From Siderastrea radians (Eukaryota; Cnidaria; Anthozoa; Scleractinia; Rhizangiidae), in the NCBI GenBank assembly GCA_964017195.1, contig OZ024898.1, positions 7,319,294 through 7,383,293 on the forward strand: a stretch of DNA of 64,000 nucleotides, in the 5' to 3' direction. The position numbers were made by a program, and so were the translations under genes. Of this stretch, positions 20,636-32,878 are shown in pieces; positions within the stretch are counted from its first letter, which is position 1; every line of letters starts with the position of its first letter. The notes under the pieces were generated by a model. That model did not search any database and was not told the DNA's origin. It saw only the letters and a list, made by a program, of their open reading frames with translations.

Positions 20636-23600
20636 TCAGTTCCCAGTAGTGTTATGTTTTCTCATTATATGCCTGCGAAGGTGACCCCCTTGTCTAAAGT
20701 CCTTACTGCAATGAGGACAATTATATGGTTTTTCCCCAGTATGAACTCTATGATGCCTCTGCAAATTTGATGCAGTTGCAAAACATTCTTCACACTCAGT
20801 GCACTGAAACGGTCGCTCTCCCGTGTGTGTTCTTTTATGTTTCCGCAGATCTGTTGCTTGTCCAAAGCACTTGCCACAGTGGGAACATTTATGAGCTCTG
20901 ATCCCACTGTGTTTTACTTTCACGTGTCTTCTAAGATGCTGTGCCTGCCTGAAGCATTTGTCACACTGAGAGCACTGGTGAGGCTTCTCGCCTGTGTGAA
21001 CCCTCTTATGAACTTGAAGGCCAGCTAGCTCTCTAAACGACTTTTCACATTCATCACAGCTGTAAGGCTTTTCTCCGGTATGGGTCCTTTTATGCACATG
21101 GAGGTTTGATGCCTCAGCGAAGCATTTATTACAGTAATTACATTTGTAAGGTTTCACACCAATGTGCTTTACCCTCACATGTCGACTGAGATGTTGTGAT
21201 TGGCCAAAGCATCTATCACACCACGAACACTTATAAGGTTTCTCTCCACTGTGCATCCTTTCGTGACTTTGCAATCCTGACTTTCTTGTAAAACATTTGC
21301 CACAGGTTTTACACTTAAAAGGCTTTTCACCTGTGTGTATTCTTATGTGTGCTTTGAGATTTGCTGGCTGTTTAAATTGAAGGCCACAGTGAATGCATGT
21401 ATAAGGCTTGTCAGCCATGTGCTTTGCCCTGATATGATTTAAGAGATGCTGTGAGTTTCTAAAGTCCTGACCACACAGATTACACTGGTGAGAGTCTTGG
21501 TCAGAGTGCATAATTCTCTGGTGAATGTGCAAAGTTGCCTTCTGTACAAAACATTTATCACATTCTTTACACTTGAAAGGCCTTTCACCAGAGTGTGTTC
21601 TAAAATGCACCTTCAGGTGCAGTGCTTTCACGAAACACTTTCCACATTGACTACATTTATAAGGTTTCTCACTGATGTGAGTTCTCAGGTGGCGTTGGAG
21701 GTGTCGGGTTTTCTTGAAGCACTTTCCACATTCAGAGCACTTAAACTGTTTTTCACCACTGTCTTCTGTTTCACATGTCTTAGATGTCTGCACCGCCTCA
21801 GTATTCTTGCCACCTCCCTTGTGGTGCAAGTGTGCTTCTTCAGTGAGTGAGCTTTTATGGCTGACTTGACATTCTGAAGGGCAACACTGTTCAGTGCTGC
21901 TACATTCTTGGTTCTGTAAACCAGATACGAGATCTGACAGGGATGCTACGGCTGGTTCTTCTATTGATTCTGACTTAATAACTAGTCTTCCCTAGGAAAT
22001 AGAAGAGTTCCATGTTTCATCACAAAAAAAAAGTGATGTTGATTATTGCAGTAGGCATTTATTTTATTATTCACATGAAAAGTTAAAGGGTTGATAAATG
22101 ATGAAAAGCTGAAATTCGAAACTACCGATCCACATAATCTCAAATTTTGTTCCATATAGTTCATAGTTCCGATCTCCATAATCTCAAATTTTGATTGGAT
22201 AATTTGTGCAATGGGCCTTAAAAGGTTTTCCCACTAGCATAACCTGTCTTCCAATTAAAATCTTTGTTGTTTAATTTGCTTTTCTGTTTTTTCAGTCATG
22301 TCAGATGCCAAAACATTTGCTTGTGTAAGTGAAGAAATTGATACTTAATCCTGTCATGTCGGAACAAAACAGGTTTCTTTCAGAGGATCGAAAACTTTTT
22401 AAAGCACAAGCTTTCGATTCCAATGTGGAATCTTTATCAAGTGAAAGATTTTCAATTGTCATTTTGTCACGTGATTTAGGATGGTGAAAAACATGTGACA
22501 AGATATCCATATATAACAAAGGGAGCTCACATACACTGTCTTGATTCATTGTTTGGGCTTGACAGTGTATTTCAAGTATTTCAATGTCCTCTCCAATTCA
22601 TCTGTTAAGTGTGGGTGATCACCTCTGGGACACGGGGCATACCCTTGACTTCTCATCCTCCGTAATCATTTCAAGGGAATGATGACACTCTCAACAGGTG
22701 AATTAGAGAGGCCATTGACATATGCTGACAAAGGCCCCAAAATGAAGCAGGCCAGTAGATATGAGCTTCCAGTGATATACCAGGATGTGTTGTCACGTGT
22801 TTTTCACCATCCTAAATCACAGGACATCAAACTCCACGTAATTTTACGTGCGAACGAGCGTGAATTTAACTGGCTTTACGCGCGTAAATAAAATTAGAGA
22901 CGATGTATGAACGGCTTACGTAAACGTAAAAAGTTGAAAACTTCATACATCGTCTCTAATTTTATTTACGCACCTAAAGCCAGTTAAATTTATGCCCGTA
23001 TGCACGTAAAATTTACGCAACAGTGGAAATCAACCTTAAGAGTAAATACCTCATAGTTTCTCAGATAATACATGTAAATGTTCAGTGTCTGAATGAAGAC
23101 GCCTAACCAATAAAATTTTGATTTATATTACAAAGAAATATATGTTAGTCACCGGCCCGGAGGTCCGTATAGGGAAAAACTGTGCCCGAGGTCTTGAGTA
23201 CGGCCCAAGGCCGCAAGCCAAGGGCCGTACTCAAGACCGAGGGCACAGTTTTTCCGACCTAGGCCGGTGAATAACGTGTTTATTTTTTTCTGCAGTTCTG
23301 GAGGTGGAACGAGGCAAATTGGTTTGAGAATTGTTTGTAAACAGTCCTTCTACGTGCGCTAGTTCCCAAGATCAAAGCTAAGCTAAAATTATTTTAATGC
23401 CCACAACTTGCAAAAGAGAGCCACTAGCAAACCGTAGGGATAAAGGATAGACTGACGATAAAACAGAACTAAAAATATCTCATAAAACAATAAGCGTTAA
23501 GAACAAACCCCGAGGTCTCATAGCGAGAATAAAGAAATAAGCTTTGTCTTGTTGAAAATGACATCACACGTTTAAGTTTGGTTTTCGGTACCGAAAGATT

Positions 23601-25405
23601 TTTTAGTGAAAACTAAGGCTTACACGGCACAAATTCCACTGCGTATCTTAGTATTTTAAACATTTTTGTTTGTTCTTGGTCAAGATTTTTGTAAATCGAT
23701 ACTTAGAGAAAACTAAACTGTATAAAAAAAACCTGTTGACATGCAGCAGTTCTTGTCGATCCAAGACACAGCATTGCAAGGTTTCTTGTTCGACTATTTT
23801 AGCTAACAATCATTAATAATCATATTGTCTTGAATGAAGCTAAATGGGACGAGATTAGAAAAGAGATCTCCGAGGAAAATAACGAAATTTCAACCAAGGT
23901 CAAAAGACTACCTTGCAGTTAACCCGTGTTAAATCAATTTGATTTAACACAGGGGTGTCAATAAGAAAACTACAACTCGAAAAAAGCAAGCCAACAGAAA
24001 CACAGGAATACTTTTTTGGAGAATAATCAGGCCTTTTATTCCATTGCTGATTTTTCCTTTCACTTTACAAAGGTTAGTGAGAGAAAAGTTCCATTTTAAG
24101 AAGAAAAATCCAACGTTTTGTTGTGCTGGAGTAAAATGATTTCACTTCAAGTTTTCCCACGGATTGGAGCGGTCCGTACGCGGGGTCCAGATGGGAAAAT
24201 CCAGACCACTAGAGCGCGCGTCATTAGCCAATCAGATTCAAGGATTTAGGATTCCGGACCGCTGAGATGCTTCAGAAAAAAATAAATGTATGTATGTTAC
24301 ATAAGGCATTTTTTTCTTTCTTTTTTGCTTGCCTTCTTTGCGCCCTTGGGACCCCTTGGGCTAATTCTAGTGCAGCATTTCCTGAAAGAGTGTGGCAATG
24401 CTGCAATGTCCCGGTCTGGTAATAACACTGTGCTTTGAAAGTTTTCGATTCTGTAAAAGAAACCTGTTTTGTTCTCATTCGCTTGTGGTTTTGTTTGGTC
24501 AAAAAGGCTGGTAGCTGACAGAATATAGAGAAAAATAAGTAATTCACACAAGTTTGACATCTGAGATCATACCAATGACCAAGCCAATGACAATTCAGCT
24601 ACCGGATTAAGTTTCACTTTGAATACTGAATTCTTTATTTGAAAAGCACATTATTGAAATGAAAAATGAAATTAATTTTGCAACAGTGAACTTTATATTA
24701 ATTTTCATTCTTAGTAGGAATGTGTATCTTGATTTGACTTAATCAATCAGTCTCACAATCAATCAATCAATCAATTAATTAATTAATCACGAGGGTAATG
24801 TAAGCAAAATTTTTCAATCAGATTGAGTTCTCTTTTGAATTTTGAACTTTTCACCGAAGAGCGAATTACTGAGATAAACGAGGAGATACACATCGCAATA
24901 ATCAACATCAAAGTACAAATAAGGGAAATGGTCAAAACTAATGTACTCAGACAGGACCCACCACTCTGCAAAAAGACAGGTGGTCTCTTCATGTACCCCA
25001 CTTCCCCCACCTTAAAAGATGGTGTCTTGTTTGTATAGCCCCCACTCTATCTGGAGTAGAAACTAAAAAAACAGATTCAAACCTCCCTGTGACATTTCTC
25101 CAGCAATGCAAGCTTCATGCACATATAATATGAAAGTCTCAACTCAAATTCTGAGGCCAATAAATTTTGTCCATTTGGCTAATCAGACAGGTTGTATCTC
25201 GCATAGCCCTCCTACCCCTACACAAGGTGGGTCCTCATCGAGTACACTTGTTTTGACCACTTCCCTAAATTGAAACTACAAAACAAACAGAGCTTACCAC
25301 AACTGATGGACCATCAAGTTGATGAACTCCATCATGCTTGGTCTTTAATGAACTATCTGCCATACTTTTGACTTGTTTTCCACCAATGTTGTTATTCCAC
25401 AGAGG
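20636..25405 (-). CDS. 13-finger C2H2 zinc-finger protein (two coding exons)
   Basis: The main exon is 20636-21991 (acceptor TTTCCTAG, phase 0). An upstream exon at 25298-25405 (acceptor AAACCTTTTAG, donor GTG|GTAAGC, 36 open codons, phase 0 to 0) contains the likely start ATGGCAGATAGT. The protein begins MADSSLKTKHDGVHQLDGPS and continues with an acidic Ser/Glu-rich stretch (VIKSESIEEPAVASLSDLVS). Thirteen C2H2 fingers then run to the C-terminus, mostly joined by TGEKP-type linkers (GEKPYKC, GERPFKC). Every third to fourth finger has a longer H-x4-H spacing (HIRAKH, HVRVKH, HVKVKH), a repeated pattern that suggests block duplication. It is a likely nuclear DNA-binding regulator; the target is unknown. 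No KRAB, SCAN or BTB domain is seen. The intron holds a foldback and several repeats. Upstream, 32618 is a candidate untranslated first exon. Confidence 0.88.
22380..22825 (-). mobile_element. Penelope-like remnant with inverted flanks
   Basis: On the minus strand TTGATAA, then GATTCC-ACATT-GGAATC, then GAAAG (22385-22440) form a hairpin placed like stem II of a hammerhead core. The sequence next to it (22440-22550: GTCACGTGATTTAGGATGGT) recurs inverted at ~22780-22825. This fits a terminal-repeat fragment of a Penelope-like element. The core is degenerate. Confidence 0.35.
22826..23035. mobile_element. TTAA MITE, family B copy 2, left end lost
   Basis: The right end CAACAGTGGAAATCAACC is followed by TTAA at 23036-23039. 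The interior is palindromic (CATCGTCTCTAATTTTATTT and its inverse). The left terminus is replaced by the neighbouring repeat. Confidence 0.6.
23147..23276. repeat. near-perfect palindrome
   Basis: GTTAGTCACCGGCC at the left and GGCCGGTGAATAAC at the right bracket long arms (GGAAAAACTGTGCCC-type) that meet near 23215. This is a MITE-like foldback in the zinc-finger gene intron. The remaining intron sequence to 25290 shows only repeats, including a (AATC)n/(AATT)n run. Confidence 0.65.
24755..24788. repeat. (AATC)n/(AATT)n microsatellite
   Basis: A tetranucleotide run that shifts from AATC to AATT units. Confidence 0.85.
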
Positions 25406-25456
25406 CTAAAAGGTTTAAAGAAAATAAACATTTTTACTAATGAAGCCTAAGGGGAG

Positions 25457-25757
25457 TAGCCTGAGAAAACAGCTGACGTTTCTCGAGGTCGCCACTTGAG
25501 TCCTCGCAAAATGACGTCTGAGTAACGAGTGCGGTAATCCCACACTGATGACGTGTCACTAGCCAGATCTAGGTAGTGCTTCTGATTGGTTGAAAAGTGA
25601 GGAATTTCGTTTCAACCAATCAGAAGCACTTTACTAACTGCCTAGATCTGGCTAGTGACACATCATCAGTAGGGAATTTCTGCACTTCTTACTCAGATGT
25701 CATTTTGCGAGGGGTCAAGTGGCGACCTTGAGAGACGTTGGCTGTTTTCTCAGGCTA
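25457..25757. mobile_element. Mutator-type MITE, family C copy 1 (301 bp)
   Basis: The ends TAGCCTGAGAAAACAGC and GCTGTTTTCTCAGGCTA enclose a near-complete palindrome centred near 25605 (ATTGGTTGAAA / TTTCAACCAAT). The flanks show only an imperfect 8-9 bp match (TAAGGGGAG / GAGGGGAGG). The same family occurs at 54660 with a perfect 9-bp TSD. This copy lies just 5' of the small coding exon of the 13-finger gene. Confidence 0.8.
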
Positions 25758-25759
25758 GA

Positions 25760-26880
25760 GGGGAGGGGGGAGTTGGAAGATACAAATGAAGCCATGATTC
25801 AATACTCCAAAAAATAACCCTGGATCAAAATATTACAAGGTTAACATTTGCAACAAATTTTATGAAATGTATGGAATGATCTTGCATATGTATGTAATCT
25901 AAGCAAATGCTTGGTTAGTCTAATTTATGGAATTTCAAGACTATGATAAGAATTGAACCCATATCCTTCAAGATACCACTGCATTGCTCCAGCAACTGAG
26001 CAATAAGGCCCAATATGTTGGGAGCAGGTCAGTTCCTGGGTGGAGGGGTGAGGGGAGCACTTGACCCATGTTTGGGTATAGTGGTGCCACTGGGCATTTG
26101 ATACCCTAACCCAGTTAGGACAAAAAAGGCCGAAAATATCTACCCTTTGTAGGACAACACCCTCCATTTTAGGTCTCCATGTAGGACAAATGATAAAAAG
26201 CGTTCTCTTGTTTTACATAATTTTAAAGTGTTTCAAAGATAAGCAAACATCCCAGACCCAGGATAGACAAAGATAAATACCATATGAGCCATATTTAGTG
26301 ACAACAATCGTACTGACCATGCTTAGGACAGAGAAGCCAACAACCATACCCTGTCTAGCAGCATGTCCCTGTAAAGGCCATATGAGGGAGGATGCTCCCC
26401 TCCCCCCAGAGGGTTCAGTTACAGGTTCTAACATATACCACTAGTGGAATGCATTGCATACAATGTAATGATTATGGGCACATCTTTCATAATCAGAACC
26501 AGCGACTTGGAACAAGTCTACCTTTCACCCTGCCTTGAAGTGGCAGTGTCACACAGATTTTGCTTGTGTTTGTAACACTTTGAAAAGCCAGTGGTCACGT
26601 TTACATAAATGTAATCCTAAAACTAATGATCCTTTTCTCGTTCAGGCAGGCACCATATTAATGTCTTTGGTGAGGGATAGCCAGGATGAAAAGTTAACGT
26701 CTTTGGCCAAGGATGGCCAGGATGCAAAGACAATGCTGAGACCTTGTTGTTACAGTTATTAGTACTTTAATGTTGTCTTTGAAATCTCTCTGAATTTATA
26801 TTGTTTAACACACACAAAGCTGTTTATTTACATGGTCATACACAAACACATTCACGTGCACACACTGGTTACTTACACTT
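25760..26880. other. no gene seen
   Basis: Only short open frames without splice context. AGGGATAGCCAGGATG and AGGATGGCCAGGATG at ~26670-26720 are a short local direct repeat. Confidence 0.5.
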
Positions 26881-26884
26881 TTAA

Positions 26885-27092
26885 CCCTTTAAACCCTAAG
26901 CCCCGATGAAAATGAAATTTCTCTTTACATGATCACTACTAATTGTTTGAATATTCAAGTGACAAGAATAAAGAAAGTGATCACTGACGATGGGATGTCT
27001 TGATATTTAGACAAATTCTCCTGACTAGTGTCATAAGAAATGTATGGAGATCAGTAATGAGAATATGCATTTTTATATCAGGGCTTAAAGAG
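26885..27092. mobile_element. TTAA MITE, family A copy 3 (reverse orientation)
   Basis: TTAA lies at 26881-26884 and 27093-27096. Its left half (GAAATTTCTCTTTACATGAT) matches the reverse complement of the right half of the copy at 47327, so it is inserted in the opposite orientation. Confidence 0.8.
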
Positions 27093-27129
27093 TTAAGGTA
27101 CTGTTCACAGACAATTTCCATAATCTCAC

Positions 27130-27930
27130 TATGAAAGGTTTGTTTTTGTTAATTTAAAAGGCTTACTGTTGCCAATTTTTAGGATAACTTTGAAAAGCTA
27201 AACAACAAATTGTAAGCAGAGGAAACCCAAAAATACTGATGGAGTTTCATTTGAAACTATTCTACCAGTTCTCTGAGACTATAATTAAGTGTGTGTGGTT
27301 GCGGATCGCTAGGATGGAAATGGCTTGCAACTTGAAAACATCAGGCTGATGTTTTCAAGTTTTTCCTTTGTTTCTTGGAAAAATCGCCACAAACTGACTA
27401 TAGTTTGTTCTTCCTTTGAGAAAATTGTTTGATTTCCTTCTCTCAGAGACATTCTAGGAGCATTCTGTGTACAAGAAAAGGCATTTTATTTAAATTTCTA
27501 CACATTTTCCACCCCAAAACACAAAAATTCTTATGACAGTGTCCCTTTAAAGGGACTATCTCAGCTATTTTTAGAAGCTCTTTGAAAAGCCAAAAGTCTA
27601 TGCATCAATAGAAAGCTACAAAATAATAGTCCACTTTTGTTGAAGGTAACTATGTTAGTATATCAAAACTATCAGTAAGTGTTTTAAGCTGCGGATGGCC
27701 AGGATGGAAGTGGATTGCACCTTGAAAAAGTTGGGCCAACTTTTCCAAATTGTATCGTGCCTTAGAAAAATCGCTTAAAACTAGTTATAATTTGCTCTCC
27801 CTTCAAACATTCACTTGATATCTTCTTATTACGGTGACAGGGGCATTTTGTGCATAAAAGATTAATAGCACAATTATGACAAAAAATGAGCAAAATCACA
27901 GTGACATAGTCCATTTAAGAACTTTTTTAT
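27130..27930. repeat. diverged direct duplication
   Basis: Two ~350-bp blocks share a common order of words: TTTGAAAAGC, then TGCGGATxGCxAGGATGGAA, then TTGCAxCTTGAAAA, and AAAAATCGC. They are ~350 bp apart and quite diverged. No coding signal. Confidence 0.45.
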
Positions 27931-28269
27931 TTTCCCCCACCACTGCATACACGTACACATCACGCAACAAAAAAAACCTTGTCTCATCCCAAATCTACTG
28001 GAAAGCTCTTCATTCATGTTGATTGCCTACTGTACAATTTCAAGGTTTAGGATTTTTTTGAAAGATTTTCCCCGTATCGTGAATAATAAAATTACACTCT
28101 TGACCCACTAACTCCTACCTGATTCGTAAGACTCCTAACAGATTCACAAACTGCTTTTAATTAACAGCAAATCCCTGCTAAGCTTTGCTACCTTGTCCCT
28201 AGAGATGCGAACAGTTATTCTCATTTATCATTCATAATAATATAAAGGCAGTGCATGCCTTTTGTGTTT

Positions 28270-28645
28270 TTTTAGCCCGTCATCAGGACGGATCTAGTAT
28301 TACCCTTTTTTAAATTTCTTTCGTGTTCTTCTTCTTCTTCATTACCCCGCCGTCAGGACGGGGTCTAGTAATACCCATTTTTTTTCCGTGGTTTTTTTTT
28401 TTTTTTTGGTGGTCACTTGCCCCAGACCTCCGGTTTTCGCTCGGCCAAACAAATACTCGTTGTGTCTTTCGCTACACAGGCAAGGGCTTTTATCTTGAGT
28501 GACCGTAGCATATTTTACACCCCCGGGGGGGGGGGGGGGACAACGGCGGGGTCTAATGCCCCTGGGGCTTTTCTTGTTTTTTTCATGGTCACTTGTCCCA
28601 GACCTCCAGTTTTCACTTGGCCAAGCAAATATTTGTTGCAAATGT
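28270..28645. repeat. direct-repeat cluster with G and T homopolymers
   Basis: The block beginning GGTCACTTGCCCCAGACCTC (~28411) recurs at ~28588 as GGTCACTTGTCCCAGACCTC, followed in both by TTTTCxCTxGGCCAAxCAAAT. CCGTCAGGACGG units recur at 28277 and 28350. A related tail (TCCCTGGGGCTTTTCTTGTT) appears again at ~30390. Confidence 0.6.
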
Positions 28646-29310
28646 CCACTAAATATAAGCATTATCTTCAGTTGTTTACCGTTAATTCGCCAAGATTTTC
28701 ATGAAAGTCGGTCTAGAAAACTACTAGGGATCCAACGGCATAAAAATCCCTTTGACAAGAGCTGTCGGAAATGAGACTATAGAGTCCGCAAGGATTCCGA
28801 TACTTCACTGGTTATTCAGGTCTCTCTTGGTTTACAACTTAGTTCTTCTCTTGGGCCAATAATTCCATGATCTGACTTGTCAAAAAACCTTAGTGATATA
28901 AAAGGCCATAATAATTTATTGATACTCATGTTTACTTAACGAATGTACTGCGCAATCCTGTCAAGCACACCCTAGTCTTATCTTGATTAACATGGAGGAA
29001 ACTCAAAACCTAAATTAGCTCTCACTATCGGCACATGATTTATGGCAATCAACAAAAAACAAATTAAATCAACAAAGATTACATATTAAGTCACGCACAG
29101 TCTCCAACAGAGCGACGACAAAGATGCTAGCAAGTTCGATGTGAGCCAAACAAGGTTAAATATTCAAATCACTCACTTTTACATTTTATTTTGGTAGATA
29201 GCAGTTTCGTTTAGATTTTAGGATAAGTTTGTCTTTATCAATAAATATATTTAAATTTCTGGCCCTTGTTTTTCAGAATTGCGCTAAGATAAATTATCAG
29301 TTCGTTTTAA

Positions 29311-30091
29311 GGTTACTCCGGACCTTTGCAGGTGTCCTCAGGGAAAAAATTCGTATGCGTGCCATTTTAAAGGAAAACACGGCAAACTATATATCGTTGG
29401 AAAGCTTAATAAATGTAGGTTTCGGGAAAAAATATAAACTGCCGGTTTCTTCAATTCCGCAAAAGAAAATCACAAACAACCAGGAAAATGACCATGTGTC
29501 ATTCAATTGAATTAATAGGGTATCAAATTCAAGTGCATTGGCAAAATAACTGCACAGTGTTAATCACAAAGGATCAATCATCAAAAGTGTGTCAGCATAT
29601 TTCGATATTCTGACTGGTTATTTTTTCATTAATTATTTGTCAAGTTCAAGCAGCAAAGAATGCGCGATGGGCATTGCATTAAAGATCGCCACGGGTGAAA
29701 TATTATCAATTTCAAAAATCCCCGACAAAATTTGTTTCACAACATCTAAGGAACGTTCAGGTCAAATTTCACAGAAATCTGCTGAATTTTGGTACCCTAT
29801 TAATTCGTTTGTGTATTTATAGCGGAAGAGCCCCTTTGGGAGCTATAATAAAGTATGTAAGTATGTATGTATGAATGACGTACATGTATGGTCATTTTGG
29901 CGGTCATTTTTGCAATTTTCTTTTGTGGAATTAAAAAAACTGGCGGTTTACATTTTTTCCGAAATCTACATTAATTTTATTAAGCTTTCCAACGATATAT
30001 GGTTTGCCGTGTTTTCCTTTAAAATGGCACGCATATGAATTTTTTTCCAGAGGACACGGGAGGACACCCACGAAGGTCTGGAGCCATAACC
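29311..30091. mobile_element. TTAA-flanked element with long inverted arms (781 bp)
   Basis: TTAA lies at 29307-29310 and 30092-30095. The left end GGTTACTCCGGACCTTTGCA and the right end inverse GGTTATGGCTCCAGACCTTC open ~190-bp arms that share AAGCTT, TTTAAAGGAAAACACGGCAA and related words. A second inverted element (AATTAATAGGGTA..., about 29508-29812) with a (TATG)n tail is nested in its centre. Confidence 0.7.
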
Positions 30092-30449
30092 TTAAACAGC
30101 ATGACATGAGTCACACTGTGGTCAAAATATTTCATCATGTTTGTCTTCACAAAGGCTAGAACAGGTGTTGATCAAGGAATGAGGGATAGGATAGGAGTTC
30201 ATACTATCAGGGATTCATATTATCACAGGGAGAAGGGCACGGAGAAGATATGGGGGGGGGGATGGCAGCAAATATGTCAAAGGTATGATAAATCACCAAC
30301 TTCAAAAATTTACACCACTTGGGCTCGCATCTTGAGTGACTGTAATTCAATTTGCACCCTGAAGGGAGGGAGAAAAATGGCTGGGTCTACTCCCTGGGGC
30401 TTTTCTTGTTAATAATAAATGCCTCCTCTGAATGAAGCCCTGATTCAAC

Positions 30450-30700
30450 TTCAAAAATGAACAAGGGAAGTCCCATAAAGCATTTTTTCCTGTCTTTTTT
30501 TTGCAAAGTTGAACGATTTATAGATAATGCTGAACTTTACCCAGTTGCATATTTTTCTACATGCTCATCTGGGCATGCTTTTAAGTTACCCATTATTAAG
30601 TGTGATTTTTATAAGTTTTCCTTCTTTCCAAGATCCATACAGGAGTGGAACAGACTGCCCAGACAAGTAGCATTGTTTAAATCGCTTGAGTGACTTTCAA
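30450..30700 (+). mobile_element. LINE C-terminal fragment
   Basis: The frame reads FKLPIIKCDFYKFSFFPRSI, then QEWNRLPRQVALFKSLE and a stop. The FFPRSIQEWNRLP motif is the usual C-terminal end of CR1/jockey-type LINE ORF2. Confidence 0.65.
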
Positions 30701-30925
30701 GGAAGCTATCTCTAAGATTTGGTAGTTCACATTTTGTATGTTTATTATTTCCCCCCATTTATTACTTGTTCTTTTTTAATATTCAGCGCACTCCTTTATA
30801 TTCAGTATTGAATCCGGACTTACATGGTAGATAAGCTTAAATAAATATTTGTAATTGGAACGCGTAAATATAAGCTTACAACATGGACGTCTACGTTCTA
30901 TATATTAAAATTTGTTGCTTAAACT

Positions 30926-32341
30926 CAGGGCGTAACATGTCGATCAAAATCGATCATCGAAAACGTAGTCGATAAGTCGAAAGTACTCGATATTTGTCGA
31001 TAATTGTCAATCGACAAGTTTAATTTGTCGATAAAAGTCGATAATCACAAGATCTTCAACTGATTATCGACTTTTATCGATAAATATGGAGACCAATTTT
31101 CACTCGATCGGCTACGAAATTAACCAAAACAATAACAGCTCGAACGACTTTTCATAGAAGTGTATGGAAATAAAGTTAAACAAAAAACTGAGCAATAACC
31201 TGAAAAGTTACAACCAAGCCTGCTTAACCCTTTACCTTTGATACCCTGGAAAAAAAAACATTCGTGCAATGGTCCTCTCAACCTCTTTCAGTTTGTGGCT
31301 TCATCGATATTAAGTCTTTTGGTCGTCGATTTCTGAATGAGTTTCGAGGTAAGCAGGCAAAGCGATTTCTAAATTTAAAAGTCGCACGTGACATATAGAC
31401 AAAACTTTGAAAGTGACTCGCCAAGGCAATTATTCGAGAAAGAAATGATTTAAATGCGATACTACGTATCAAGTACATTAAAATAGCGTGTTTCTCTCAC
31501 GGGCATAATTTGAATGTTGTATGCCGAGTGGTTCTTCATGGAGGTCGAGATTAGGTTTGCCAACTAAACGGCGATCTGCAGGTTGGTATATGCACCAAGG
31601 ATTCGTACATACGTTTCTAAGATTTCGATCAAGGATTTGCAATGACTTTTTGGTCGAAAGGTTGCTATTTCAAGCGTGGAACCTCTCTTTCGAAACAAGC
31701 TTCTACACAACACAGGCGCCTTCGGACGTGAAAGCGAGGCGAGGTCATTTACTGTCAAGGTCTATGATGTATTTCTGTATCCGGTACCTAACCCACAAAT
31801 CGAGTTTCTTTTCGCAAAATGTTCATGTTCATGACCACACTTCTTTGGTACTCCCGCGTCAAGTTTAGGTTACGTTCATGTGACGTCGAACGCAATGACT
31901 GATGCGTCTATAACTGCGATGGTCTTCTTGACATTTCATTCACTCATAACAGTCGGAGAGTATTGTGAGATTCGATCTGAAAATGATTTACTTTTGCTGT
32001 AGTTTCTGTTTTCACCTCATTTTATTTTAGTTTTTAAAGTTTACAAGGTAAAATCGGTAAAATTACGTCTTGGCACAGTCAATCCTGCTTCATTATAAAT
32101 TTTCCGCGTTCACCAACTTTAGTCTTGTCTCCCACCATACATCGTTTTGTTTTCGATACTTGTCGATTGAAATCGATCAAAATCGAACTGTAACATTGAA
32201 AATCAATCAAAATCGATAATACAAGAAAGCGGGTGATCGATTTTTATCGACTTCCGATATTTGTCGATTGATTACTATCGACAACAATCGACAACGATCG
32301 ACTTTTATCGACTATCGAAATTATCGACATGTTACGCCCTG
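30926..32341. mobile_element. transposon with ATCGAT subterminal repeats and 7-bp TSD (1,416 bp)
   Basis: The terminal inverted repeats are CAGGGCGTAACATGTCGAT on the left and its complement on the right. The flanks carry a perfect 7-bp repeat TTAAACT (30919-30925, 32342-32348). About 150-190 bp inside each end are packed with TCGATAAAAATCGATA-like words in both orientations. The interior has no recognisable transposase. Class is uncertain: CAGGG ends suggest hAT, which normally duplicates 8 bp. Confidence 0.75.
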
Positions 32342-32617
32342 TTAAACTTCACTGTGAAAACAACCCGCGATCGAAAATCGTTGAACGCGCTTTTTTGGGG
32401 GATTTTTATTGCACAGAGATTTTACCTGTACTTACTCACAAACATTCACGGATCGCTCGCACCAGCTTGCTCACATACTGTATATTTATAAAGCTTAACA
32501 TGTAGCTACATGTAAAATGTAAACCTTGATGTCTGGCAAGTCACAACAGCACAACTTTACCCCAACGTCAAAAGAGAAGATACATGCCTGCTTAAAGCAA
32601 AGAAGGCTCCTTCTTAC

Positions 32618-32750
32618 CTCCTCTACAGCTTCCTGATTACAACTAACTGTGGAGGTTTAGGTAGCGAGACACCTTTTCTCACAGCGAAGACTTCGTCTGC
32701 GCCTTCTACAACAATTCACATCTACATATACAACGTAGCGGAGACATAGC
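32618..32750 (-). other. candidate untranslated first exon of the 13-finger gene
   Basis: The minus strand has a strong donor GAG|GTAAGAA (GT at 32617-32616). The next minus-strand exon found is 25298-25405, in the same orientation. No useful ATG frame is present, so it would be 5' UTR. The start position is a guess from the CpG-bearing, CRE-containing region next to it. Confidence 0.4.
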
Positions 32751-32754
32751 TGAA

Positions 32755-32878
32755 TAACGCACTGCGCATGTTGGTTACGTCACTGCTCTCCTCGTGGTGA
32801 ATGAGTCAGTTTCTCGCTGATTTTGTGTTCCAAGCTGTGGGATTTTTTTTGTTTTTAATGCCGATTTAGTACTGGGAG
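32755..32878. promoter_or_regulatory. candidate bidirectional promoter
   Basis: A stretch of ~130 bp separates two divergent candidate first exons. It contains TTACGTCA (about 32774-32781), a CRE/ATF-type site, and GCGCATGTTGG. I see no TATA box. Confidence 0.4.

Noticed and set aside
20636..21850. Plus-strand ORFs opposite the zinc fingers
   Set aside because: They are antisense shadows of the repeated finger codons; the same pattern occurs opposite 44076-46637.
24783..25010. Small hydrophobic ORF resembling a membrane peptide
   Set aside because: It lies within the zinc-finger gene intron on the same strand with no promoter or splice evidence; the sequence looks like a dispersed repeat.
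31521..31868. 115-codon ORF inside the ATCGAT-flanked element as a transposase
   Set aside because: There are no catalytic motifs, no domain similarity I recognise, and an overlapping minus ORF is present.
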